Counted from the first letter of the stretch, positions 41,464-51,186 are shown. The stretch is DNA of 64,000 bases from SG8-30 sp963695155 (GCA_963695155.1 CAVOGD010000007.1:372001-436000), one strand, 5' to 3'. Notes: a model not told the origin generated them from the letters alone. Translations and numbers: made by a program.

Positions 41464-42882
41464 ATGAATGCTGTCGTTGATACCAAGTCCGCACAGGACT
41501 ATTTCGTGAAGGACATCGGCCAGGCCGAGTGGGGCCGCAAGGAGATGTCCATCGCCGAGACCGAGATGCCGGGCCTCATGGAGCTGCGCCGCGAATTCGG
41601 CGACAGCAAGCCGCTCAAGGGCGCGCGCATCGCCGGCTCGCTGCACATGACGATCCAGACGGCCATGCTGATCGAGACGCTGCAGGCGCTCGGTGCGCAG
41701 CTGCGCTGGGCCTCGTGCAACATCTACTCGACGCAGGACCACGCCGCCGCCGCCGTCGCGGTCCAGGGCACGCCGGTGTTCGCCTACAAGGGCGAGACGC
41801 TGGACGAGTACTGGGAATTCACGCACCGCCTGTTCGAGTGGCCGGACGGCGGCTACGCCAACATGATCCTGGACGACGGCGGCGACGCCACGCTGCTGCT
41901 GATGCTCGGCAGCCGCGCCGAGCGCGATTCCAAGGTGCTGGCGAAGCCCGCCAACGAGGAAGAGCAGGCGCTGTACGCGGCCATCCGCCGCCGGCTCGAG
42001 GCCTCGCCCGACTGGTACTCGAAGCGCCTGGCGCAGATCCGCGGCGTCACCGAAGAGACCACCACGGGGGTCAAGCGGCTGTACGAGATGGCCAAGAAGG
42101 GACAGTTGCCGTTCCCGGCGATCAACGTCAACGATTCCGTGACCAAGGCGAAGTTCGACAACCTGTACGGCTGCCGCGAATCGCTGGTCGACGGCATCAA
42201 GCGCGCTACGGACGTCATGATCGCGGGCAAGGTCGCGGTCGTGGCCGGTTACGGCGACGTCGGCAAGGGCTGCGCGCAGTCGCTGAGCGCGCTCGGCGCG
42301 ACCGTCTGGGTCACCGAGATCGACCCGATCTGCGCGCTGCAGGCCGCGATGGAAGGCTATCGCGTGGTGACCATGGACGATGCCTGCGACAAGGCGGACA
42401 TCTTCGTCACCGCCACCGGCAACCTCAGCGTGATCACCTACGACCACATGCGGCGCATGCGGCACCAGTCGATCGTCTGCAACATCGGCCACTTCGACAG
42501 CGAGATCGACATCGCCTCGCTGCGCAAGCACAAGTGGGTGAACATCAAGCCGCAGGTCGACCATGTCGAGTTCAGCGACGGCAAGCGCATCATCATCCTG
42601 GCCGAGGGCCGGCTGGTGAACCTCGGCTGCGCGACCGGCCACCCGTCGTTCGTCATGTCCAACTCGTTCACCAACCAGGTGCTGGCGCAGATCGAGCTGT
42701 TCGCGCACGGCGACCGCTACGAGAACCGCGTCTACGTACTGCCCAAGCACCTCGACGAGAAGGTGGCGCGGCTGCACCTGGCGCGCATCGGCGCGCAGTT
42801 GACCGCGCTGACGCCGGAGCAATCGGCTTACCTGGGCATTGCGCCGGCGGGACCCTACAAGCCGGATCACTACCGGTACTGA
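41464..42882 (+). CDS. ahcY: Adenosylhomocysteinase AhcY
   Basis: AhcY splits SAH to adenosine and homocysteine and so removes the inhibitor of methyltransferases. The 472-residue product has CNIYSTQDHAAAAVA, VNDSVTKAKFDNLYGCRES with the active-site lysine, the NAD loop GYGDVGKGCAQSLS, and the C-terminal KPDHYRY that closes the NAD site. ATG at 41464 is chosen: it follows AGGGGG and the SAH riboswitch, whereas a GTG at 41419 would place codons inside the riboswitch. Confidence 0.97.
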   Translation: MNAVVDTKSAQDYFVKDIGQAEWGRKEMSIAETEMPGLMELRREFGDSKPLKGARIAGSLHMTIQTAMLIETLQALGAQLRWASCNIYSTQDHAAAAVAVQGTPVFAYKGETLDEYWEFTHRLFEWPDGGYANMILDDGGDATLLLMLGSRAERDSKVLAKPANEEEQALYAAIRRRLEASPDWYSKRLAQIRGVTEETTTGVKRLYEMAKKGQLPFPAINVNDSVTKAKFDNLYGCRESLVDGIKRATDVMIAGKVAVVAGYGDVGKGCAQSLSALGATVWVTEIDPICALQAAMEGYRVVTMDDACDKADIFVTATGNLSVITYDHMRRMRHQSIVCNIGHFDSEIDIASLRKHKWVNIKPQVDHVEFSDGKRIIILAEGRLVNLGCATGHPSFVMSNSFTNQVLAQIELFAHGDRYENRVYVLPKHLDEKVARLHLARIGAQLTALTPEQSAYLGIAPAGPYKPDHYRY

Positions 42883-42922
42883 CCGCCACCGCACGGGCCG
42901 GCGCCTTTGCTAGGATCGTGGC

Positions 42923-43714
42923 ATGCACGCACGATCCCGGCCCGGCGACGGCCCGCTCCGGCTTTTGCAGCTGACCGACCTGCACCTGCGCGGCGCTCCG
43001 CAGGACCCGGTGCGCGGAGTGGCCACGTTCGAGACCTTCAGGCGCTGCCTGGCGCACGCGGCCGGCGCGGCGCCGGCCGCCGACGCGCTGCTGCTGACCG
43101 GCGACCTGGTGCAGGACGACGCCGGCGGCTACCGCCAGCTCGCCGCCCTGCTGGGTGCGTCACCCGTCCCCGTGTACTGCCTGCCCGGCAACCACGACCT
43201 GCCGGCCGACATGGCCACGCTGCTGCCGGCCCCGCCGTTCGACCTGTCGCCGGTCGCGCACTGCGGCGCGTGGGTGATGCTGCAGCTGAACACCGTCGTC
43301 CCCGGCGCCACCCACGGCGAACTCGGCCGCGACCGGCTGGCCCGGCTGGAAGCGCTGCTGGCGCGGCACGGGCAGGCGCCCGTGCTCATCAGCCTGCATC
43401 ACCAGCCGGTGCCGATCGGCAGCCTGTGGCTCGACACCGTCGGCCTGCGCGACGGCGCCGCATTGCTGCAACTCGTGCGGCGCCACGGCAACGTGCGCGG
43501 CCTGTTGTGGGGCCACGTGCACCAGGCCTTCGACGAGACCCACGACGGCCTGCGCCTGATGGGCACGCCTTCCACCTGCTTCCAGTTCGCACCGGGCCTG
43601 GCGGGCTTTTCCATCGACAGCCGTCCGCCCGGCTACCGCTGGCTCGAGCTGCACCCCGACGGGCGCATCGAGACCCGGGTCGTGTGGCTGCCCGCGGCGG
43701 CGGACCCGGCATGA
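42923..43714 (+). CDS. cpdA: 3',5'-cyclic AMP phosphodiesterase CpdA-like
   Basis: CpdA is a class III metallophosphoesterase that lowers cAMP. The 263-residue product carries the five metal motifs in order: LTDLHL (17-22), LTGDLVQDD, LPGNHDLP, ISLHHQP and LLWGHVHQAF. No membrane segment is seen, so the protein is cytosolic. Other members of this superfamily act on other phosphodiesters, so the substrate is inferred. It overlaps the following TraB-like gene by 4 bases (ATGA). Confidence 0.85.
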   Translation: MHARSRPGDGPLRLLQLTDLHLRGAPQDPVRGVATFETFRRCLAHAAGAAPAADALLLTGDLVQDDAGGYRQLAALLGASPVPVYCLPGNHDLPADMATLLPAPPFDLSPVAHCGAWVMLQLNTVVPGATHGELGRDRLARLEALLARHGQAPVLISLHHQPVPIGSLWLDTVGLRDGAALLQLVRRHGNVRGLLWGHVHQAFDETHDGLRLMGTPSTCFQFAPGLAGFSIDSRPPGYRWLELHPDGRIETRVVWLPAAADPA

Positions 43715-44583
43715 AGCGCTGGCGCGAGCGGCTGGCTTGCGCGGCACTGTTGCTGGCCAGCAGCTGGCCCGCGACCGGCGTGGCGGAGCCGGCGCTGTGG
43801 GCGGTCGCGGGGCGCAGCAACACGGTCTACCTGTTCGGCTCCGTGCACCTGCTGCGGGCCGGCGACTTCCAGTTCGAGGGCGCGCTCGCCGACGCCTGGA
43901 ACGAGGCCGAGGTGCTGTACCTGGAGGTGGACCTCGACGCGCTGTCGCCGCTGGAGGTGGCTGCGACGACTGCCGCGCGGGCGATGGATCCTGAGGGCCG
44001 CACGCTGTCCGAGCTGCTGGGACCGGACGCCGACCTGGCGCATGAGCGGGCCAGGCAGGCCGGCATTGACCTGACGCCGCTCGGTCAGTTCGAGCCCTGG
44101 TTCGCCAGCCTCGCCGTCACGGTGCTGGCGCTGGCCGGGCACGGCTATTCGCCCGACGCCGGCATCGAGCGGATGCTGCAGGCGCGTGCCGCGGCGGACG
44201 GCAAGCAGCTGTACGGCCTGGAGACGCTCGACGAGCAGCTCGGCCTGCTGGACGCGATGGACCCGGCAGCGCAACGCGCGTTGCTGCTCAAGTCGCTCAC
44301 CGACGCCGAGCGCGCGGGCGCAGTGGCCGCGCGGCTGGTGGCCGCCTGGCGCGACGGCGACACGGACTTCCTGGCGGGCGAACTGGCCGACGAATTCACC
44401 GACGCGCCGCAGCTGTACCGGTCGCTGATCGTCGAACGCAACGAACGCTGGGCCGCGCACATCGAGGCGTTGCTGGACGAGCAACGCGACTACCTCGTGG
44501 TGGTCGGCGCGCTGCATCTGGCCGGTCCGGACGGGCTGCCGCGACTGCTCGAGGTGCGCGGCGCCAGGGTCGGCCGGCGCTGA
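43711..44583 (+). CDS. TraB/GumN family protein (YbaP-like), exported
   Basis: The 290-residue product belongs to the TraB/GumN family, with a signal sequence (about 8-25), the YLFGSVHLL motif that supplies a conserved histidine, an EVDLDAL acidic stretch, and the second VVGALHLAGPDGL histidine motif near the end. Related proteins (Tiki, TraB) are proposed metalloproteases, but the bacterial role is not established. ATG at 43711 overlaps the cpdA stop. Confidence 0.88.
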   Translation: MKRWRERLACAALLLASSWPATGVAEPALWAVAGRSNTVYLFGSVHLLRAGDFQFEGALADAWNEAEVLYLEVDLDALSPLEVAATTAARAMDPEGRTLSELLGPDADLAHERARQAGIDLTPLGQFEPWFASLAVTVLALAGHGYSPDAGIERMLQARAAADGKQLYGLETLDEQLGLLDAMDPAAQRALLLKSLTDAERAGAVAARLVAAWRDGDTDFLAGELADEFTDAPQLYRSLIVERNERWAAHIEALLDEQRDYLVVVGALHLAGPDGLPRLLEVRGARVGRR

Positions 44584-44719
44584 GGCGCCCGGACCCTTGC
44601 GCCGTCGCGGCGGCGTGGCCGCCCGCGTCGGCCCTGCCCTGTTGCGTGCCGGGGTGTCGTAACATTGCGCCTTCCGGCGCGACCGGCCTGCGGCCGCGCG
44701 GCACCACTGGAGACCCAAC

Positions 44720-45988
44720 GTGTCATTGTTCGAGCAAGCCTGTCGCTACATCCCGGGCGGCGTGAACTCCCCCGTGCGGGCCTTCCGCGGCGTCGGCGGC
44801 GAGCCGGTGTTCTTCGCGAGTGCCGACGGAGCCTGGGTGACCGCGCACGACGGCCGGCGTTTCATCGACTACGTGGGTTCCTGGGGTCCGATGATCCTCG
44901 GTCACGCGGATCCGAAGGTGATCGAGGCCGTGCAGCAGACCGCCGCGCGCGGCCTGTCGTTCGGCGCGCCGACCGAGCTGGAGACGAAGCTGGCGCAGCG
45001 GGTCTGCGAACTGATGCCCTCGATCGAGCTGGTGCGCATGGTGAGTTCCGGCACCGAGGCCACCATGAGCGCCATCCGGCTGGCGCGCGGCTACACGAAG
45101 CGCGACACCATCGTGAAGTTCGAGGGCTGCTACCACGGCCACTCGGATTCCTTGCTGGTCAAGGCCGGCTCCGGCGCGCTGACGCTGGGCGTGCCGACGT
45201 CGCCCGGCGTGCCGGCGGACCTGGCGGCGCACACGGTGACGCTCACCTACAACGACGTGCCGGACCTCGAGGCCTGCTTCGCGAAGATCGGCAGCGAGAT
45301 CGCCTGCGTGATCGTCGAGCCGGTGGCCGGCAACATGAACTGCATCCCGCCGGTACCCGGATTCCTCGAGCGCATGCGCGAGCTCTGCACGAGCCACGGC
45401 GCGGTGCTGATTTTCGACGAGGTGATGACCGGCTTCCGCGTGGCGCTGGGCGGCGCCCAGGCCCTGTACGGCATCCGCCCGGATCTCACCACGCTGGGCA
45501 AGATCATCGGCGGCGGCATGCCCGTGGGCGCCTTCGGCGGCCGTCGCGACATCATGGAGCAGCTGGCCCCGCTCGGGCCCGTGTACCAGGCGGGCACGCT
45601 GTCCGGCAACCCGGTGTCCATGGCGGCCGGGCTGGCGACGCTGGCCGGGTTGTCGGCGCCCGGCTTCCACGCGCGGCTGGCCGCGCGCACCGACCAGCTG
45701 GTGGCCGGCCTCGCGGGCGCGGCCCGCGAAGCCGGCGTGCCGTTTGCGACCAATCACGTGTGCGGGATGTTCGGCCTGTTCTTCAGCGAGGAATCGCCGG
45801 TGACGGGCTACGCGCAGGTGATGGCCTGCGACGTCGGGCGCTTCCGGCGCTTCTACCACGCGATGCTCGCGGAGGGCGTCTACCTGGCGCCATCCGCCTA
45901 CGAAGCAGGCTTCGTCTCGGCCGCCCACGGCGACGCCGAGATCGACGCCACCATCGCCGCCGCCCGCCGGGCGCTGCGCGCGCCCTGA
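44720..45988 (+). CDS. hemL: Glutamate-1-semialdehyde 2,1-aminomutase HemL
   Basis: HemL makes 5-aminolevulinate for haem from glutamate 1-semialdehyde. The 422-residue PLP enzyme has YIPGGVNSPVRAFRG at the start, MVSSGTEATMSAIRLARG, KFEGCYHGHSDS, the PLP aspartate in LIFDEVMTGFRVA and the PLP lysine K261 in TTLGKIIGGGMPVGAFGG. The start is GTG at 44720, preceded by GGAG. It implies the C5 route to haem. Confidence 0.97.
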   Translation: MSLFEQACRYIPGGVNSPVRAFRGVGGEPVFFASADGAWVTAHDGRRFIDYVGSWGPMILGHADPKVIEAVQQTAARGLSFGAPTELETKLAQRVCELMPSIELVRMVSSGTEATMSAIRLARGYTKRDTIVKFEGCYHGHSDSLLVKAGSGALTLGVPTSPGVPADLAAHTVTLTYNDVPDLEACFAKIGSEIACVIVEPVAGNMNCIPPVPGFLERMRELCTSHGAVLIFDEVMTGFRVALGGAQALYGIRPDLTTLGKIIGGGMPVGAFGGRRDIMEQLAPLGPVYQAGTLSGNPVSMAAGLATLAGLSAPGFHARLAARTDQLVAGLAGAAREAGVPFATNHVCGMFGLFFSEESPVTGYAQVMACDVGRFRRFYHAMLAEGVYLAPSAYEAGFVSAAHGDAEIDATIAAARRALRAP

Positions 45989-46018
45989 GCGCGGCGCAAC
46001 GACGATCGGCCGTTCCAG

Positions 46019-46918
46019 GTGCGCGCCTTCGGCTGGTTCATGCTGGCGATCGCAGGGACGCTGCTGCTGGCGGCCGCGCTCGCCTATCCCGCGTATCTCG
46101 CCGCGGTGGCGATCGAGCCGGACTGGGCGTTCCACCGGGTCGTGAGCCGTTTCTGGCAGTTGACCATGCTGGCCGGCATCGCGGCCTGCATCTGGCGGCT
46201 GCGGCTGCGCGGCCGCGACGCCTGGGGCTACGCGCCGTCGCGTCGCCGGTCTGCCGTGCAGTTCGGCGCCGGGCTGGCGGCCGGCGTGGTCACCATGCTG
46301 GCGGTAGCCGTGACCATCGGCGGCCTCGGCATCCGGGACTGGCTGCCCGGTGTGCAGGCGGCCGACGTGGCCGAAGCACTCGCCGCCGGCCTCGCTGCCG
46401 GGCTGGCCGTGAGCCTGGTCGAGGAGACGTTCTTTCGCGGGCTGATGTTCGGCGCGATCCGCCGCGAGTCGGGACCGCGCCTGGCCATCCTGCTCACGGC
46501 CGTCGTGTATGCGGCCGTCCATTTCCTGGCGCGCACCAGGATTCCCGCTGCCGAGGTCGGCCCGGACAGCGGCTTCGTGCTGCTGTCCGGCGCGCTGCGC
46601 TGGTTCGGTGAACCGGCCGCGGTCGCGGACGCGTTCCTGTCGCTGTGCGCCGTGGGTGCGCTGCTGGGCATGGTGAGGCAGTGGACCGGCGGCGTCGCCG
46701 CGTGCATCGGGCTGCACATGGGCTGGGTGGCGGTGATCAAGACCACCACGGCCACCACCCGCGCGGTGCCGGATGCGCCGTGGCTGTGGCTGGTCAGCGA
46801 TTTCGACGGCTTCACCGGCTGGCTGGTGCTGGGCTGGACCGCCCTGCTGGCCTGGCTGGCGTGGCGGCATCGCGGCCGGTTCGCGGCACTGTCCGGGCGG
46901 CTCAGTCCTCCCGCCTGA
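46019..46918 (+). CDS. CPBP family intramembrane metalloprotease
   Basis: The 299-residue product is a membrane protein with about seven to eight hydrophobic segments and the CPBP (CAAX/Abi) motifs: EETFFRG at 135-141, AAVHF with histidine at 168, and CIGLHMGWV later. Such proteins are glutamate-type intramembrane proteases or maturation factors with varied targets; the substrate is unknown. GTG at 46019 is taken as start. Its last 17 bases overlap the convergent LonN gene. Confidence 0.85.
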   Translation: MRAFGWFMLAIAGTLLLAAALAYPAYLAAVAIEPDWAFHRVVSRFWQLTMLAGIAACIWRLRLRGRDAWGYAPSRRRSAVQFGAGLAAGVVTMLAVAVTIGGLGIRDWLPGVQAADVAEALAAGLAAGLAVSLVEETFFRGLMFGAIRRESGPRLAILLTAVVYAAVHFLARTRIPAAEVGPDSGFVLLSGALRWFGEPAAVADAFLSLCAVGALLGMVRQWTGGVAACIGLHMGWVAVIKTTTATTRAVPDAPWLWLVSDFDGFTGWLVLGWTALLAWLAWRHRGRFAALSGRLSPPA

Positions 46919-47489
46919 TCAGCGGCGCGATGAGCTCGAGCCGGGCGACGGGGTCGTCCAGTTCGAGCAGGGCCTGCTTGTCGGGCATGGCCAGCGGCAG
47001 CACTTCCGCCAGGCGATGGCCCACCCAGGCGGCATCCTCGAAGTGGCGGGGCACCGAGGCGTACAACTCGCCCAGTTCCGGCAGCACCGTGCGCAGCACG
47101 TCCACCAGGTGCGCGAATTTCGCCGGCACCGGCACGGCGGGCTGCGGCGCCAGCGGCTGCACCCGGCCGAGATTGAGGCCGTCCGCGGCACGCCACGTCT
47201 CCAGCACGCGGAAGCGCTCGCCACCGTGGCAGCGGATGCCGAGCAGGCCGTCCTGAAGCCGGTCGAAGTCCACGATCGCAGCCTGCGTGCCCACCTCGAC
47301 GAATCGCGCCGGTCCGCCGGCTTCACGGCCCTCGGCGATCAGCACGACGCCGAAGCTGGCCTGCTCGCGCAGGCAGCGGCGCACCAGGTCCACGTAGCGC
47401 GTCTCGAAGATCCGCAACGGCAGCGGCCCGCCCGGGAACAGGACGGTGCCGAGCGGGAACAGCGGCAGCTCCCGTGCCGCCTCGCTCAT
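46902..47489 (-). CDS. LON substrate-binding domain protein (LonN type)
   Basis: The 195-residue product corresponds to only the N-terminal substrate-binding domain of Lon protease: ELPLFPLGTVLFPGGPLPLRIFE at the start and FETRYVDLVRRCLREQ after it. No ATPase or protease domain follows. Stand-alone versions are common and their role is unclear. ATG at 47489 overlaps the ubiX stop as ATGA, so the three genes mpl, ubiX and this one form a coupled minus-strand set. Confidence 0.9.
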   Translation of the reverse strand: MSEAARELPLFPLGTVLFPGGPLPLRIFETRYVDLVRRCLREQASFGVVLIAEGREAGGPARFVEVGTQAAIVDFDRLQDGLLGIRCHGGERFRVLETWRAADGLNLGRVQPLAPQPAVPVPAKFAHLVDVLRTVLPELGELYASVPRHFEDAAWVGHRLAEVLPLAMPDKQALLELDDPVARLELIAPLIRRED

Positions 47490-48130
47490 GGCTCCTCCGC
47501 ATCGGCGGCCGGCCCGGCGCCCCAGCGCGGCGCGAGTTCCTGCTCGATGCCCAGGTGATCGAGCACCCGCGCGACCACGTGGTCCACCAGGTCCTCGATG
47601 CGCTGCGGACGATGGTAGAAGCCGGGACTCGCGGGCAGGACGATGGCGCCCGCCTCGGCCGCCGCCAGCAGGTTGCGCAGGTGGATCACCGACAGCGGCG
47701 TCTCGCGCGGCACCAGGATCAGCTTGCGACGCTCCTTGAGCGCCACGTCGGCGGCGCGCTCGATCAGGCTGCGGCTCGCGCCCGTCGCGATTGCCGACAC
47801 CGTCGCCATCGAGCACGGGCACACGACCATCGCCGGCGGCGCGCCCGAGCCGCTGGCGACGCAGGCGGTCCACTCCTCCGCTCCGTACGCCCGCAACTGG
47901 CCCGGCGCCGCGCCGTAACGCTCGCTGAAGTAGCGCGCGATGCCCGCCGGCCGGCCGGGCACGTGCTCGTCGGTCTCGGCCGCGAGCACCAGCAGGCCCG
48001 GCTTCGAGACCATCAGGTGCACGGGCCCGCCCGCGCGGATCAGGCACTCCAGCAACCGCAGCCCGTACTGCGCGCCGGACGCGCCGGTCATGGCCAGCGC
48101 CACCGCAGCGCTGCGCGCCGGCGCGCTCAT
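47486..48130 (-). CDS. ubiX: Flavin prenyltransferase UbiX
   Basis: UbiX makes prenylated FMN, the cofactor used by UbiD-type decarboxylases in ubiquinone synthesis. The 214-residue product has the ALAMTGASGAQYGLRLLE motif at the N-terminus, VVCPCSMATVSAIATG, LILVPRETPLSVIHLRNL and AIVLPASPGFYHRPQ, matching the family closely. Its presence alongside the men genes suggests the organism can make both quinone types. ATG at 48130 overlaps the mpl stop. Confidence 0.95.
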   Translation of the reverse strand: MSAPARSAAVALAMTGASGAQYGLRLLECLIRAGGPVHLMVSKPGLLVLAAETDEHVPGRPAGIARYFSERYGAAPGQLRAYGAEEWTACVASGSGAPPAMVVCPCSMATVSAIATGASRSLIERAADVALKERRKLILVPRETPLSVIHLRNLLAAAEAGAIVLPASPGFYHRPQRIEDLVDHVVARVLDHLGIEQELAPRWGAGPAADAEEP

Positions 48131-49503
48131 GGCGGCCCCGGCCTGCCGAGTGCCGCGAGCAGCTTGCCGTGCAGCCCGTCGAACCCGCCATTGCTCATGA
48201 TCAGCACGTGATCGCCCGCCCTGGCGTCCGCCGCCAGCGCCGCGGCCAGCCCGTCCACGTCGTCGCTGACGCGCGCGCGCGCGCCGAGCCGTGCCGCCAC
48301 CGCCGCGAGGTCCCAGCCCAGGTCGGCGGGCCGGTGCAGCCAGATCGCGTCCGCGCCGTCGAGCGCGCCGGCGAGTTCCTCGCGGTGCACGCCGCGCTTC
48401 ATCGTGTTCGAGCGCGGCTCGAGCACGGCGATCATGCGCGCTGTGCCGATGCGCTGCCGCAGGCCGCCGATGGTGGTGGCGATGGCCGTCGGATGGTGCG
48501 CGAAGTCGTCGTAGACGGTCACGCCGCGAACGGCGCCGCGCACTTCCATGCGGCGGCGCACGCCGCCGAAGCCGGCCAGCGCCGCGGCGGCCGTGGCAGG
48601 CGCAACGCCTGCGTGGCGCGCCGCCGCCAGCGCCGCCAGCGCATTGGCCACGTTGTGTGCGCCGAGCAGTCCCCAGCGCACTTCACCGACGGGCTCGCCG
48701 CGCCAGGCGACCGTGAACGCCGAGCCGTCCGCCGCCTGCTCTTGCGCCTGCCAGTCGGCGGCCACTCCCGGCGCCGCCGAGAAACTCTCGCGCGGCGTCC
48801 AGCAGCCCATCCCGAGCACCTCGTCGAGCCGCGCGTCGCCGGCGTTGGCGATGACCCGGCCCTGCCCCGGCACGCTGCGCAGCAGCAGGTGAAACTGCCA
48901 CTGGATCGCCGCGACGTCCGGGTAGATGTCCGCGTGGTCGTACTCGAGGTTGCCGAGCACCGCCGTGCGCGGACGGTAGTGCACGAACTTGGCGCGCTTG
49001 TCGAAGAACGCGGTGTCGTACTCGTCCGCCTCGACGACGAAATGGCGGCCCCGGCCGAGCCGCGCCGACTCGCCGAAATCGCACGGCACGCCGCCGATCA
49101 GGAAGCCCGGTTCCAGCCCGGCCCGCTCCAGGATCCAGGCCAGCATGCTGCTGGTCGTCGTCTTGCCGTGGGTGCCGGCCACCGCCAGCGTCCAGCGTCC
49201 GCGCAGCACGTGCTCCGCCAGCCACTGCGGCCCCGAGGTGTACGGGATCCCGCTGTCGAGCAGCCGCTCGATCAGCGCGTTGCCACGGCTCATCACGTTG
49301 CCGACCAGCACGATGTCGGGCGCGGGCTCGAGCTGCGCGGGGTCGTAGCCCTCGATCAGGTCGATGCCGAGCGCGGCGAGCTGCGTGCTCATCGGCGGGT
49401 ACACCGACCGGTCGGAGCCGGTGACGCGGTGTCCGGCGGCCTGCGCCAGCGCCGCCACGCCGCCCATGAAGGTCCCGCAGATGCCGATGATGTGGACGTG
49501 CAT
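48127..49503 (-). CDS. mpl: UDP-N-acetylmuramate:L-alanyl-gamma-D-glutamyl-meso-diaminopimelate ligase Mpl
   Basis: Mpl joins recycled murein tripeptide to UDP-MurNAc. The 458-residue product has HIIGICGTFMGGVAALA at the N-terminus, VAGTHGKTTTSSMLAW as ATP loop, EADEYDTAFFDKR, and the Mpl signature LEPRSNTMKRGVHREEL, which separates it from MurC. Recycling of wall peptide therefore complements the synthesis genes in the dcw cluster. Its start lies next to an unknown membrane protein gene on the same strand. Confidence 0.96.
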   Translation of the reverse strand: MHVHIIGICGTFMGGVAALAQAAGHRVTGSDRSVYPPMSTQLAALGIDLIEGYDPAQLEPAPDIVLVGNVMSRGNALIERLLDSGIPYTSGPQWLAEHVLRGRWTLAVAGTHGKTTTSSMLAWILERAGLEPGFLIGGVPCDFGESARLGRGRHFVVEADEYDTAFFDKRAKFVHYRPRTAVLGNLEYDHADIYPDVAAIQWQFHLLLRSVPGQGRVIANAGDARLDEVLGMGCWTPRESFSAAPGVAADWQAQEQAADGSAFTVAWRGEPVGEVRWGLLGAHNVANALAALAAARHAGVAPATAAAALAGFGGVRRRMEVRGAVRGVTVYDDFAHHPTAIATTIGGLRQRIGTARMIAVLEPRSNTMKRGVHREELAGALDGADAIWLHRPADLGWDLAAVAARLGARARVSDDVDGLAAALAADARAGDHVLIMSNGGFDGLHGKLLAALGRPGPP

Positions 49504-50019
49504 TCAGGCGCCCGACGGGAACAGCCAGGTCAGCAGCGCCGCGCTGCCGAGGAGGTAGGCGACCGCGAGGGCCATGGCCGTGAACATGCCCGTTTCGAGC
49601 GCGGCACGCAGGATGTGCCCGACGATGAGCATGTACCAGATGATGACGGCGACCGAAACGGCCCACACCACCACGGCCAGCCACTGGTTCGCCGCCGCCG
49701 GATCCTTGAGCGCCAGCACGGCGATCACCAGCGGCGACAGCAGCGCGCCGGTGCCGAACACGGCGCTGGCCGTCTGCCGGAAGCGCTGGCGACGCCCGGT
49801 CGCCAGCAGCAACAGCCAGACCAGCCCGCCGGCCAGCAGCAGGTCCATCGCGGTGCGGCCGAGCAGGTCCTGCCGGCCGAACAGCATCCACGACTGCACG
49901 GCGCTGAAGGCCGCGTAGGCCGCCGCGGTCATCGCCACCAGGGCCACGGAATCCGGCAGGTCGCCGGGACCCCGGCGCCTGAGCGCGATGTCTATGAGTG
50001 CCTTGACCAGTGCCGTCAT
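49504..50019 (-). CDS. Unknown membrane protein with about five helices
   Basis: The 171-residue product is not recognised. It has a basic N-terminus (ALRRRGPGDLP), then hydrophobic segments at about 24-46, 54-74, 84-104, 111-135 and 140-166. The order and spacing resemble small Yip1-type membrane proteins, but the match is too weak to name it. It ends one base before the mpl start, so it is probably cotranscribed with mpl-ubiX-LonN, and is divergent from rnd. Base composition is like its neighbours. Confidence 0.75.
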   Translation of the reverse strand: MTALVKALIDIALRRRGPGDLPDSVALVAMTAAAYAAFSAVQSWMLFGRQDLLGRTAMDLLLAGGLVWLLLLATGRRQRFRQTASAVFGTGALLSPLVIAVLALKDPAAANQWLAVVVWAVSVAVIIWYMLIVGHILRAALETGMFTAMALAVAYLLGSAALLTWLFPSGA

Positions 50020-50090
50020 CAGGCCGCCTTGGGATGCGCGCCGCGGATCCGCATAATGGCCCGCTGGCCACGATTGTAGCCAAAGCCGGG

Positions 50091-51186
50091 GTGACGGTGA
50101 CGCAGAACCAGTTGATCGACGAACCCGCGCAACTCGCGGCCGCGCTGGACGGGCTGACGGGCGCGGCGCGGCTGGCGGTGGACACCGAGTTCTTCCGCGA
50201 GCGGACCTACTACGCGCGGCTGTGCCTCGTGCAGGTCGCCGCGGGCGACCGCGTGCTGCTGGTGGACCCGCTGGCGATCGAGGACCTGGCGCCGCTGGTG
50301 GCGCTGCTGCGCTCGCCCGCCATCACCAAGGTCCTGCACGCGGCCCGGCAGGACGTCGAGGTGCTGCTGCCGGTGACGACCGGGCCGCCCGTACCCATCT
50401 TCGACACGCAGATCGCCGCGTCGCTGCTGGGGCATGCCGCGCAGGTGGGTTACGCGCCGCTGGTCGGCGAACTGCTCGGCGTGGACCTGGCGAAGGGCCA
50501 TGCGCGCACCGACTGGGCGGCCCGGCCGCTGAAGCCGGCGCAACTCGCGTACGCCGCCGACGACGTGCGTTACCTGGAGCCGCTCGCGTCGATCCTGCAC
50601 GAGCGGCTGCTGGCCGCCGGCCGGCTCGGCTGGCTGGAGGAGGAGTGCACCGCGCTGGGCGACCCCGCGCTGTATCGCAGCGAACCGGCGGACGCGTGGC
50701 AGCGCCTGCGCGGGCTCGAGCGACTGTCGCCGCAGCAGCGCGGCGCCGTGCGCGCGCTCGCGGCCTGGCGCGAAGAACGCGCCATGCGCCGCGACCTGCC
50801 GCGTTCCTGGGTCATGCCGGACGAGACGATCCGCGAACTGGCCCGCCTGCGGCCGCAGACGCCCGACGCGCTCGGTGCCGTGCCCGGCCTGCCGCCCGCA
50901 CTGGCGCGGCACGCGGCGGACGACCTCATTGCGCTGGTCGCCGACGCCGCGGCGGATGACGAGCCTGCCTATGACCCGCCCGAGCGGCTCACACCTGCGC
51001 AGAAAGCCGCGATGCGACGGCTGCAGGCGACGCTGCAGGCCACGGCCGCCGGGCTGGGCATCAGTCCCGAGGTGCTGGCGACGCGCCGCGACCTGACGGC
51101 ATTGCTGCGCGGCGCGCAGCGACGCGGCGCCGCTGCGCGGCTGGCGACGGGAGACGGTGGGCGAGGCATTGCTGGCCGTCTTGTAG
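50091..51186 (+). CDS. rnd: Ribonuclease D, apparent frameshift near the C-terminus
   Basis: RNase D is a 3'-5' exonuclease for tRNA maturation. The DEDD motifs are clear: VDTEFFRERTYYARLCLVQ, HAARQDVEVLL, IFDTQIAASLLG and YAADDVRYLEPL. An HRDC-like domain follows. The open frame runs on to 51278 with an arginine-rich tail that does not fit the family. In the next frame, from about 51130, the sequence reads PLRGWRRETVGEALLAVL and stops at TAG 51184, which is the usual RNase D ending. A single extra base between about 51110 and 51135 explains this. The intact protein would be about 364 residues. GTG at 50091 is the likely start; another GTG lies two codons on. Confidence 0.9.

Noticed and set aside
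48127..49503. MurC
   Set aside because: The LEPRSNTMKRGVH signature and the place next to ubiX identify Mpl.
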